Shown here: in pieces, positions 36,458 through 44,852 of the stretch
Position numbering within the stretch: position 1 is the stretch's first letter
How the letters are laid out: every line of letters begins with the position of its first letter
Source: JAEULH01 sp963805915
GTDB lineage: Bacteria > Pseudomonadota > Alphaproteobacteria > Rhodospirillales > Defluviicoccaceae
DNA length: 64,000 nucleotides
Direction: 5' to 3'
Assembly: GCA_963805915.1 (NCBI GenBank)
Contig: CAWDWD010000013.1
Coordinates: 1-64,000, forward strand
Notes under the pieces: generated by a model
What the model was told of the DNA's origin: nothing
Seen by the model: the letters and a program-made list of their open reading frames with translations, nothing else
The model's database searches: none
Program-made: the position numbers and the translations under genes

Positions 36458-36887
36458 CGGCGCGGCGCGAACCGATCGCGGCTTCACCCTGCTCGAGGTG
36501 CTGGTTGCCTTTACCATCCTCGCGCTGATGATGACCGTGTTGCTGCGCATCTTTTCCGAGGGGTTTCGCAAGATGTCGGCCGCCGATACCTACGCCGTCG
36601 CCGCCCTGCACGCCCAATCGACGCTGGCCGGAGTCGGTGCCGAAATCCCGCTCGGCATTGGCGAGTGGTCGGGCGATTTTGCCGATGGATTTCGTTGGTC
36701 GATCCGGATCGAGCCCTACGCCGAGACGGGCTTGTTGACGCAGCCGCCGACGTTCGCCGCGTACCTGATCGCGGTTGTCGTCGACAACGGCCACGGCAAG
36801 GGGCGCGTCGAACTGGCGAGCCTGCGCGTCAGCCAGCCGGACTCGATGGCGCCGGACGAGACCGATGACGCCGCCGGCCGCCGGTGA
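36399..36887 (+). CDS. gspI: Minor pseudopilin GspI
   Basis: Pseudopilin with the cleavage site DRG/FTLLEVLVAFTILALMM and a short globular domain. The start is uncertain: ATG codons at 36399 and 36405 give a basic leader MSMWIGLPAASRWWRRKRLN and overlap the end of gspH by about 55 bases. A start nearer the site would need a rare codon. About 160 residues. Confidence 0.85.
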   Translation: MSMWIGLPAASRWWRRKRLNGAARTDRGFTLLEVLVAFTILALMMTVLLRIFSEGFRKMSAADTYAVAALHAQSTLAGVGAEIPLGIGEWSGDFADGFRWSIRIEPYAETGLLTQPPTFAAYLIAVVVDNGHGKGRVELASLRVSQPDSMAPDETDDAAGRR

Positions 36888-37551
36888 CGCCGGCCGCGAG
36901 GCCGGTTTCACGTTGCTCGAACTCCTGGTCGCGCTGTCGGTGCTCGCGGTGTTGATGGTGCTCATGTTCGGCGGGCTGAGGTTTGGCGCGCGAGTCTGGG
37001 AAAGTGGCGACTCCGCTTTGCGCGGCCTGGCCGACCTGCAAACGGCGGCCAACTTTATCCGCCGCCGGATCGCGCAGTCGGTCCCGCGGAGCGCTCAACC
37101 CGGACTTGCGGAGCCGGAAGGCGCCTTGGCCGCGTCCGGTTTTCGCGGCGCGCCCGACGCGCTTGCACTGACCACCTTGGCGCCATCGCGGCTTATGCCC
37201 GGCGGCCTCTATGATATTGCCCTGGGACTGGACGGCGGCGGCCGAGGTGGCGGTCAGAGACTGAGCGTATGGTGGCGCCCCATCGGCCGGGCGGCGGGCG
37301 GGGAGCGGTCGCCGATCGATCAGGATGAGCGAACGAGGCAGGTTGTGCTGCTTGAAGGGATAGCCGACTTGCGCTTGCGCTATTTCGGCCAGGGCGACGA
37401 CTTCAACGAAACGCCGCAATGGCATGATCGCTGGGAGGGTATGTTGGCGCCGCCAATTCTGGTATCGGTGAGGGTCGAATTTCCGCCCGGCGACAGGCGG
37501 GTGTGGCCGGAACTTGTCGTCGCGCCCGAGGCGAGGGCGGGTTTTCAATAG
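36865..37551 (+). CDS. gspJ: Minor pseudopilin GspJ
   Basis: A 228-residue pseudopilin with cleavage site EAG/FTLLELLVALSVLAVLM. The body contains LADLQTAANFIRRRIAQSVP and ends in WPELVVAP, as in GspJ. The ATG at 36865 overlaps gspI by 23 bases. No gspK follows, although GspI-J-K normally form the tip complex. Confidence 0.88.
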   Translation: MTPPAAGDAGREAGFTLLELLVALSVLAVLMVLMFGGLRFGARVWESGDSALRGLADLQTAANFIRRRIAQSVPRSAQPGLAEPEGALAASGFRGAPDALALTTLAPSRLMPGGLYDIALGLDGGGRGGGQRLSVWWRPIGRAAGGERSPIDQDERTRQVVLLEGIADLRLRYFGQGDDFNETPQWHDRWEGMLAPPILVSVRVEFPPGDRRVWPELVVAPEARAGFQ

Positions 37552-37565
37552 CGAGGCTGAAGTCT

Positions 37566-38723
37566 GTGTCCATCGGCGATGCCCCATCGGCGGCGGCGAC
37601 CTTCCTGAGCCGGTTCGATTCGTCTGCTCGATCATTCTTCGCGTGGTGGTTGCGCGAACTGCGCGCGATGGTGCCGCCGCGACTGCGCCGGCTCGGGCGC
37701 GCGAGCGTAGATTTTCTGCTTGTCGACGTCGGCGAGCGGGCCGTCATCCTTCGCCGCGCCCGTGCGCAGGGCGAAGAAGAGATCGGGCGTATTGCGCTGA
37801 CCGACGCCGACCCGGCGAGCCGCCGGGCCCAGTTCAACCTATTCAGAGACAAGTTCGACGGCGGTGTGCGTCAAGTCATCCTGCGTCTGCCGCCCGGCCA
37901 GTTTCTGCGCAAGATGCTCGATCTGCCCGCCGCGGCGCGGGAAAATCTTCGCGAAGTTCTTGGCTTCGAGATGGACCGCACGACGCCTTTCGCGGCCGAC
38001 GATGTCTATTTCACCTACACGATCCGCGAGGTCGATCGCCAGACCAGGCGGATGGTTGTTGAACTTGCGATCCTGCCGCGCGCGAGCGCCGATGCAGCCA
38101 TCGAAATGGCCGAGGGCTGGGGATTGCGCGTGGACCGGATCGAGGCGCAGACCCTTGGACCGCGCGCCGCCGCGCCGGTTGAGGCGCGCGTCGACTTCCT
38201 GCCCATCGCGAGCGGCGCGCGGTCATCGCAACCGACGCGATGGCTCAGCGCGATCCTGGCGGCGACGGCGCTGTCGCTGGTGGTCGCGGCGCTGTACCTG
38301 CCACTGGAAAAACAACGCCGCTTGATCGCGGCTATGAGCCAGGACATCACGGCGGTCAAGGCGAAGGCAGACGCGGGACGAAAAGTTCAGCAAGAACTTG
38401 AGCAATCGGTTCAGCAAAGCAACTTCATCATCGACAAGAAGCTTCAAAGGCCCTCGTTTCTCGATGCACTGGATGAACTGACCAGGCTCCTTCCCAATGA
38501 CGCGTGGGTGATCCGGGTTCGTTATTTCAACGGAGAGCTTCAGGTTTTCGGCAACTCTCCCTCGGCCTCGGCGCTGATTGGCGTGCTCGAGGACTCGCCC
38601 ATTTTCGCTGGCGCCCAGTTTCGCGCTCCGGTCACACGTGACCCGCGTCTCGGCCTTGAGCGGTTTCATATCGGCCTTCAGGTCGTCGGGCCGGAGAGGC
38701 CGGAGCTCTTGGAGAGCCCATGA
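37566..38723 (+). CDS. gspL: Type II secretion GspL-like protein (PilM/PilN-like)
   Basis: A 385-residue inner-membrane assembly protein. The cytoplasmic part (VILRLPPGQFLRKMLDLPAA, LREVLGFEMDRTTPFAADDV) resembles the actin-like GspL/PilM fold, followed by a membrane helix (about residues 230-250) and a periplasmic ferredoxin-like PilN domain (FLDALDELTRLLPNDAWVIR). The GTG at 37566 is the likely start. This is the PilN-containing branch of GspL found in many alphaproteobacterial and Xcp-variant systems. Confidence 0.85.
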   Translation: MSIGDAPSAAATFLSRFDSSARSFFAWWLRELRAMVPPRLRRLGRASVDFLLVDVGERAVILRRARAQGEEEIGRIALTDADPASRRAQFNLFRDKFDGGVRQVILRLPPGQFLRKMLDLPAAARENLREVLGFEMDRTTPFAADDVYFTYTIREVDRQTRRMVVELAILPRASADAAIEMAEGWGLRVDRIEAQTLGPRAAAPVEARVDFLPIASGARSSQPTRWLSAILAATALSLVVAALYLPLEKQRRLIAAMSQDITAVKAKADAGRKVQQELEQSVQQSNFIIDKKLQRPSFLDALDELTRLLPNDAWVIRVRYFNGELQVFGNSPSASALIGVLEDSPIFAGAQFRAPVTRDPRLGLERFHIGLQVVGPERPELLESP

Positions 38724-39310
38724 ACACCATGGTCTCGCCCCGGCTGAGCCGCCTGCTGGCGCTCGCGCTTTTGCTCGCCGTTCTGGCGGTGCCCTACCTC
38801 GCGATCGTTCGCCCGTTCATCGCCGAACTCGCCGCCAATCGCGACACCCTGGCCGAACAGGCGACCCTGCTTGAGCGCTACAGCCGGCTGGCCGCGGCCG
38901 GCGAGGGGCTCGGCGAGCGCCTCGATGCGTCGCGCCGGCAGCCGGTCGACGAGAACGCCTACCTCGAGGGCGCCAGTGAAGCTCTTGTCGCGGCGGAACT
39001 GCAGAATCGCGTGAAGATCGCGGTGCAGTCGAACGGCGGCACGCTGAACAGCACGCAGATTCTCGAGCCCACGTCTGAGGCCGGCTTTCGCCGGCTGGCG
39101 GTGCGCGCGCGCATGAGTGCCGGCACCGACGCCCTGCCCAAGGTGCTCCACGCGCTGGAAGCCGGTCGGCCGTTCCTGTTTATCGATAACGTCGACATCA
39201 ACGCGAGGACGTTCCGTCGGCGTAACAGCGCCGGCACGGGCGAAACCGAGAGTGTGGAGTTGATCGCCTCGTTCGACTTGTTCGGATATATGCGGCCGGG
39301 CTCGACATGA
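38720..39310 (+). CDS. gspM: Type II secretion GspM-like protein
   Basis: A 196-residue protein with one N-terminal membrane helix (LLALALLLAVLAVPYLAIVR), a coiled-coil stretch and a ferredoxin-like domain (AVRARMSAGTDALPKVLHAL, ELIASFDLFGYMRP) of the GspM/PilO type. It overlaps gspL and the next gene by 4 bases each (ATGA). Confidence 0.85.
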   Translation: MNTMVSPRLSRLLALALLLAVLAVPYLAIVRPFIAELAANRDTLAEQATLLERYSRLAAAGEGLGERLDASRRQPVDENAYLEGASEALVAAELQNRVKIAVQSNGGTLNSTQILEPTSEAGFRRLAVRARMSAGTDALPKVLHALEAGRPFLFIDNVDINARTFRRRNSAGTGETESVELIASFDLFGYMRPGST

Positions 39311-39978
39311 TGGGCGCCCCGCGCCGCTCCGCCGGGCTGGCGACGCTGCTCGCGTTGGCCTGCGTCGCGCTCGCGGCCATCCTTGGCGTTGAAGCGTATA
39401 CGCCCGCGGAGCCGCCGGCGTCCTCGCTCGCCGCACCGGTGGCCGCGGCCGATCATGCGGAGGATTTGCCGGCGCGGAGCTATGAGTCGAAACCGCTGGA
39501 CAGCTATAGCGAAATCGCGGAACGGCCGGTATTTTCGCCATCGCGGCGACCATCACCGGCGGAACGCAGGAGCGCGGATGGCGGCGGCCGGAGCGGGCAC
39601 GACAATCTCATGCTCGCCGGCGTAATCATGGCGGCCGACAAGCGTTTGGCGTTGATCGAAACAGCGAAAACATCCGGCGTCGTCGTTGTCCGTGAAGGCC
39701 AGAGCGTGGAGGGTTGGACGATCGACGCGATTTCGGCCGAGAAGGTTGTAATCAGCCAGGGCATCGAAGTCTTCGAACTCCTGCTCGACGATAAGCTGAA
39801 GGTGCCGCGCAAACAGCTCCGGCGGACGCCGCGCACGGCGCCGGCCGTGGTCGCGGCTACGGCGAGCCCGCCCGATAGCGAGCCCGCGAGCGCGCCCGCG
39901 CCGCCGGCATCGCCCGAGCCCGATAGCTTGCCGCTACAAGGAGATACCAGCGGCGCGGCGGAAGAACTGACCGAGTGA
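39307..39978 (+). CDS. Type II secretion GspC/GspN-like protein
   Basis: A 223-residue protein with one N-terminal membrane helix and a periplasmic homology-region-like domain: YSEIAERPVFSPSRRPSPAE, then LAGVIMAADKRLALIETAKT and VVVREGQSVEGWTIDAISAE. This matches the HR domain of GspC and its shorter GspN/PilP-like variants, which contact the secretin GspD. The tail is rich in Pro, Ala and Ser. It is placed directly before gspD. No PDZ domain is seen. Confidence 0.75.
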   Translation: MMGAPRRSAGLATLLALACVALAAILGVEAYTPAEPPASSLAAPVAAADHAEDLPARSYESKPLDSYSEIAERPVFSPSRRPSPAERRSADGGGRSGHDNLMLAGVIMAADKRLALIETAKTSGVVVVREGQSVEGWTIDAISAEKVVISQGIEVFELLLDDKLKVPRKQLRRTPRTAPAVVAATASPPDSEPASAPAPPASPEPDSLPLQGDTSGAAEELTE

Positions 39979-40158
39979 CGGGATCGAGACGCTAGTGTCC
40001 GCCGTTGCGAGGCCGCATGGACCCGTTGCGTTTAGCCTTGCGGACGGTCACACTGTTGACGTGAAGATCATTGTTCTTCGTTGCGATGCTGGCGAGGCTT
40101 TCGCGGAACAGCCGTGGCGCCGCTTTGTCCGCGACCCCGCCGCCCCGACAGTTTCGTG

Positions 40159-42463
40159 ATGCGTCCGGTTATTCGCAGGATCGCTGTTCTTGCACTGATC
40201 AGCCTGGGGCTGCTGGCTTCCGCCGCCGGCTGCGCGGGCCCGAAGCCGGTCCCGGCGAGCGACACGCTGGGCATGGGTGGCGCCGCTCGGCCTAGTCAGG
40301 CGCGACGGGATACGGCTTACGGTTCGGGCGCGGTGCTTCCCGACAGGTCGAGTGAGCCGGCGAAGCCGCCTAACCTTTATCCCGGCTCCAACGTGCTCAC
40401 CAAGCCGATCGCCGACCGGGGCGTGCAGCGGCAGGCGACTCCCGATGGCGAGATCACGCTGAACTTCGTCAACGCCGACCTCCAGGAGGTTATCAAGGCC
40501 GTTCTCGGTGATACCCTCGGCTACAACTATGTTGTCGATCCTAGGGTTCAAGGCTCGGTGACGCTGCAAACCGGGCAGCCGATCCCAGCGACGGCGCTGC
40601 TGTCGACCCTGCAGACAATTCTCCAAATGAACGGGGCGGCCTTTGTCGAGGCCGACGGGCTCTACCGGATCGTTCCCGCCGATGAGGCGATTCGCGGAAC
40701 GGTTCGGCTGCGAAGCTCGCTCGAAGCGCTGAGACAAAGACCCGGCACGGCGGTGATGGTGATGCCTCTGCGCTACATCGGCGCCGGCGACATGCAGAAG
40801 CTTCTCGAACCGATGGCGCCGCCAGGTTCGATTTTGCGCGTGGACACGACCAGAAACATTCTCATTCTCGGCGGCAGCCAGAACGATCTTGGCAACATGG
40901 TCGACATCATCAACACGTTCGACGTGGATTGGTTGGCCGGCAAATCCTTTGGCATCTTTCCGCTGCAATCGAGCCACGCCGGAGACCATGGTCGGCGAGC
41001 TTGAAGCGGTCTTCAGCAGCAAAGAGGAAGGCGCGCTCGCCAACGTCGTCCGGTTCGTTCCAATCGAGCGCATGAATGCCGTACTGGTCATCGCCAATCA
41101 GTCGGCCTACCTCGATCGCGCCAAGACGTGGATCGCGAGGCTCGACACCGGCGAGGAGCCTGTTCCGCGCTTGTATGTCTACTACGTCGAGAACAGCAGG
41201 TCGGAGGATCTGGCGCTGGTCTTGAGCGACATTTTTTCGCCAGGAAGCGTCAACCAGCGCCCCGAACTGGCGCCGGGGCTGACGCCGGCGTCGCTCGGCG
41301 GCGATCAGGCCGGGCTCGGCGGCGGCCTGACCGGCGCGCGGGGAGGCTTGGGGACGGGGCGGCTGTCGGGCGGCGGATTACAGCAACGCGCAACAGGGAC
41401 CGCTGCCGGCGGCGACCGCCGCGGCCAGTCCGGTCTCGGCCAATCGGGCGGGCTGGGCCGCCAGCTCGGCACCGCGTCGCGCAATCGCCAGCAAACCCTG
41501 GCGGCGCGCGCCCGCGCGACCGCCTCGCGCCTGCGCCAATCGGCGAGCGGCAATACCGAGGAGGCGCCGACCGAGGCGGAAGTCCGGATCATCGCCGACC
41601 CAGTCAAGAACGCACTGGTGATCCACGCGACGCCGAACGACTACCGTGAGGTCGAAGCCGTTCTCAAGAAGCTCGATACCATCCCATTACAGGTTCTGAT
41701 CGAGGCGACGATCCTCGAAGTCTCGCTCGATGATGAACTGAGGTACGGTGTCGAGTGGTTCTTCAAGGGCGGCAACAATAGCTTTTCGCTGAGTTCGCTC
41801 GCGACCGGCGCGGTCGCATCCGCGTTTCCTGGATTTTCCTATGCGTTGAAAACAGGCGATGTGCGGTTTATCGTCAATGCCCTGGAGAAGGTGACCAACG
41901 TTCGGGTGGTTTCCTCTCCGCTGCTCCTCGTTCTCGACAATCAGACCGCGGCGCTCCAGGTCGGTGACGAGGTCCCGATCTCGACGGCTAGCAGCGTCAG
42001 CACCATCGCCCCCGGCGCTCCGGTCATCAATTCGATCGAGTACCGAAATACCGGCGTCATCCTCGACGTCACGCCGCGGGTCAACACCGGCGGCCTGGTG
42101 ACGCTTGAACTCGGCCAGGAGGTCAGCGATGCCGTGCTAACGACCACGTCGAAGCTCAATTCACCGACGTTCCAGCAGCGCCGGGTCGAAAGCACCATCG
42201 CCGTTCAGGACGGCGAGGCGATCGCCATCGGCGGACTGATCCGCGATCGGGATGAACGCACGAAGAGCGGTGTTCCGCTGCTCAAGGATATCCCCGTGCT
42301 CGGGTTTTTGTTCGGCACCACGATCAACAAGAAGACCCGCACCGAACTGCTCATCTTGCTGCGGCCGCGCGTCGTCGGCAACGAGGAGGAGGCCCGCCGG
42401 ATGACCGACGAACTGCGCCGGCGCCTGCACGGTGTTCTCGAGCTGGAGGAGAAGGCCCGCTAA
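40159..42463 (+). pseudogene. gspD: Secretin GspD with a one-base frameshift
   Basis: The outer-membrane secretin channel. A lipoprotein signal peptide (lipobox SAAGC, Cys25), N0-N1 domains (ITLNFVNADLQEVIKAVLGD), then GKSFGIFPLQSS, after which the frame shifts at 40974-40975. The other frame continues exactly, TPETMVGELEAVFSSKEEGA, then a Gly/Gln-rich linker (about 41270-41560), N3 and the secretin core VLIEATILEVSLDDELRYGV, VPISTASSVSTIAP and LLKDIPVLGFLFG, ending at 42463. The pieces together make a full-length protein of about 767 residues. Deleting one C at 40974-40975 restores the frame. It may be a sequencing error or a true inactivation. Confidence 0.9.
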
Positions 42464-42559
42464 CCACCGTGGCCTGATCACCGCGGCCTAACCCGCCGCC
42501 GACCTGACCCGCCGCCGGCCCCATGAACGAGGCCGCTGGCGGGGCAAAGCACGATTGGC

Positions 42560-44572
42560 TCACGCGGCTTCCCTGATCGTGGATTCGACGATGTCGACGA
42601 TGTCGCCGATGATCGCGGTAATGTTGAAGTCCTTCGGCGTGTAGACCCGCGCGACGCCCGCCTCCATCAGCTTCTCGGCGTCCTCCGGAGGGATGATCCC
42701 GCCGACGACGACCGGCACGTCGAACAGGTCGGCCGCGCGCATCTGCTGCATGATCTCGCTGACCAGCGGGACATGCGAGCCGGACAGGATCGACAGACCG
42801 ACGACGTGAACGCCCTCGTCAAGCGCGGCGGAGACGATCTGCTCTGGCGTCAGGCGGATGCCTTCGTAGACGACCTCCATGCCGGCGTCGCGCGCGCGGA
42901 GCGCGATCTGCTCGGCGCCGTTGGAGTGGCCGTCGAGACCCGGCTTGCCGACCAGGATCTTGATCCGCCGGCCGAGCTTGTCGGTCAGCGTCTGGACCCG
43001 GGCGCGGACCGACTTCAGCCCGCTGATGTCGGAATGGACCACTGCCTGGCCGACCCCGGTCGGGGCGCGGAACTCGCCAAAGATCTCGCGGAGCGCGCCG
43101 GACCATTCACCAGTGGTAATGCCGGCGTGGGCGCAGGCGATCGAAGGCTCCATGATGTTGCGGCCGTCCTTGGCGGCGGCGACGAGATCGGCCAGCGCCG
43201 CCTCGGCCTTGGCATTGTCGCGGCTGGCCCGCCACTGGTTGAGGCTCTCGATCTGTTGCGCCTCGCCGCGCGGGTCGACGGTCATGATGCTGCCTTCGCC
43301 GGTGGCCAGCGGCGAGGGTTCGGCCTCGGTGAACTTGTTGACGCCGACCACCGTCTGCTCACCGCTTTCAATCTTGGCGATGCGCGCGGCGTTGGACTCG
43401 ACGAGGCGGCGCTTCATGTAGCTCGATTCCACCGCGGCGACGGCGCCGCCCATGGCGTCGATCTTGGCCAGTTCCTCGCGCGCCTGCATCTTGAGCTGCT
43501 CGACCTTCTCGGCGATGACCCGCGAGCCGTCGAAGATATCGGCGTACTCGAGCAGATCGGTCTCGAAAGCGACGATCTGCTGGAGCCGCAACGACCACTG
43601 CTGGTCCCACGGCCGCGGCAGGCCGAGGGCCTCGTTCCACGCCGGAAGCTGGACCGCGCGGGCACGCGCGTCCTTCGACAGCACAACCGCCAGCATCTCG
43701 AGCAGGATGCGGTAGACGTTGTTTTCCGGCTGCTGCTCGGTCAGGCCGAGCGAGTTGACCTGAACGCCGTAACGGAAGCGGCGATACTTCTCCTCGGCGA
43801 TGCCATAGCGCTCGGCGGTGAGTTCGTCCCACAGGTCGGTAAACGCCCGCAATTTGCACAGCTCGGTGACAAAGCGGATGCCGGCATTACAGAAAAAGCT
43901 GATCCGGCCGACAACTTTGGGGAAATCCTCGTCGGGGACCTGGCCCGAGGCCTTGACCGCGTCGAGCACGGCGACCGCGTTGACCAGGGCGAAGGCCAGC
44001 TCCTGCTCGGGTGTCGCGCCGGCTTCCTGCAGGTGGTAGGAGCAGACGTTGATCGGGTTCCACTTGGGTACTTCCTTGTAGGTGAACGCGATCACATCCG
44101 AGGTCAGGCGCATCGACGGCGCCGGCGGGAAGATATAGGTGCCGCGGGAGAGGTACTCCTTGATGACGTCGTTCTGTGTCGTTCCCGAGAGCTTGTCGCG
44201 CGCCACGCCCTGGCCTTCGGCGGCGGCGATATAGAGGGACAACAACCACGCCGCCGGGGCATTGATGGTCATCGACGTGTTCATCCGATCGAGCGGAATG
44301 CCGTCGAGGAGCGCGCTCATGTCACCCAGGTGACAGACCGGCACGCCGACCTTGCCGACCTCGCCGCGGGCGAGGATATGATCGGAGTCATAACCCGTTT
44401 GTGTTGGGAGATCGAAGGCGATCGACAGCCCGGTTTGGCCGCGCGCCAGATTCTTGCGGTAGAGCGCGTTCAATTCCTTGGCCGAGCCGTATCCGGAATA
44501 GGTCCGGATCAGCCACGGAGCTTCCCGCTGAACCACTGCCTCTTTTTTTGCGCCTGCTAACTGGCCGCCCAT
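42560..44572 (-). CDS. ecm: Ethylmalonyl-CoA mutase
   Basis: A 670-residue coenzyme B12-dependent mutase converting (2R)-ethylmalonyl-CoA to (2S)-methylsuccinyl-CoA. It is a single chain with the catalytic barrel (PWLIRTYSGYGSAKELNALY, TGLSIAFDLPTQTGYDSDH) and a C-terminal cobalamin domain with DGHSNGAEQIALRARDAGME (the DxHxxG His that ligates cobalt), GLSILSGSH and VVVGGIIP. Length and sequence match MeaA/Ecm rather than methylmalonyl-CoA mutase (two subunits or longer). GGGAGGG precedes the ATG at 44572. Divergent from ccr across 280 bases. Confidence 0.93.
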   Translation of the reverse strand: MGGQLAGAKKEAVVQREAPWLIRTYSGYGSAKELNALYRKNLARGQTGLSIAFDLPTQTGYDSDHILARGEVGKVGVPVCHLGDMSALLDGIPLDRMNTSMTINAPAAWLLSLYIAAAEGQGVARDKLSGTTQNDVIKEYLSRGTYIFPPAPSMRLTSDVIAFTYKEVPKWNPINVCSYHLQEAGATPEQELAFALVNAVAVLDAVKASGQVPDEDFPKVVGRISFFCNAGIRFVTELCKLRAFTDLWDELTAERYGIAEEKYRRFRYGVQVNSLGLTEQQPENNVYRILLEMLAVVLSKDARARAVQLPAWNEALGLPRPWDQQWSLRLQQIVAFETDLLEYADIFDGSRVIAEKVEQLKMQAREELAKIDAMGGAVAAVESSYMKRRLVESNAARIAKIESGEQTVVGVNKFTEAEPSPLATGEGSIMTVDPRGEAQQIESLNQWRASRDNAKAEAALADLVAAAKDGRNIMEPSIACAHAGITTGEWSGALREIFGEFRAPTGVGQAVVHSDISGLKSVRARVQTLTDKLGRRIKILVGKPGLDGHSNGAEQIALRARDAGMEVVYEGIRLTPEQIVSAALDEGVHVVGLSILSGSHVPLVSEIMQQMRAADLFDVPVVVGGIIPPEDAEKLMEAGVARVYTPKDFNITAIIGDIVDIVESTIREAA

Positions 44573-44852
44573 CACGTCCCTCCCAATGCCCTGTCCCGGA
44601 GCATGCAGCGAATGCAACAAAATCGCGGTAATCGGTCTTATTTTGAACCGGTTGTGCGCCATCAGGCTAGCAAATTGTGCGTTGCGAAGAAAGGCGCAAC
44701 GGGCTAAAACGACCGTTCGTCTATCGTATTACCTCCACGACCCTTGGTCGATGGTGCGTGCGATCGGACGGTACGAATTAACCGGGTCGGGCCGAGCGAT
44801 AGCGGGAAATAATAAAAGGACCGGGATCGCAAACGCTTGCGGAGGGAGAAGC
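44573..44852. promoter_or_regulatory. Divergent ecm/ccr control region
   Basis: 280 bases with promoters for both genes of the pathway. An inverted repeat CGTTGCG-8-CGCAACG is at 44680-44701, near the centre. A second partial symmetry GACCCTTGGTC (44750-44760) also occurs. GGAGGGAG precedes ccr. No coding sequence. Confidence 0.55.
44680..44701 (+). promoter_or_regulatory. Inverted repeat, candidate operator
   Basis: CGTTGCG (44680-44686) and CGCAACG (44695-44701), perfect 7-base arms with an 8-base spacer AAGAAAGG. Size and position, roughly midway between divergent starts, suit a dimeric regulator such as a TetR-type or RamB-type protein; which one is unknown. Confidence 0.45.
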
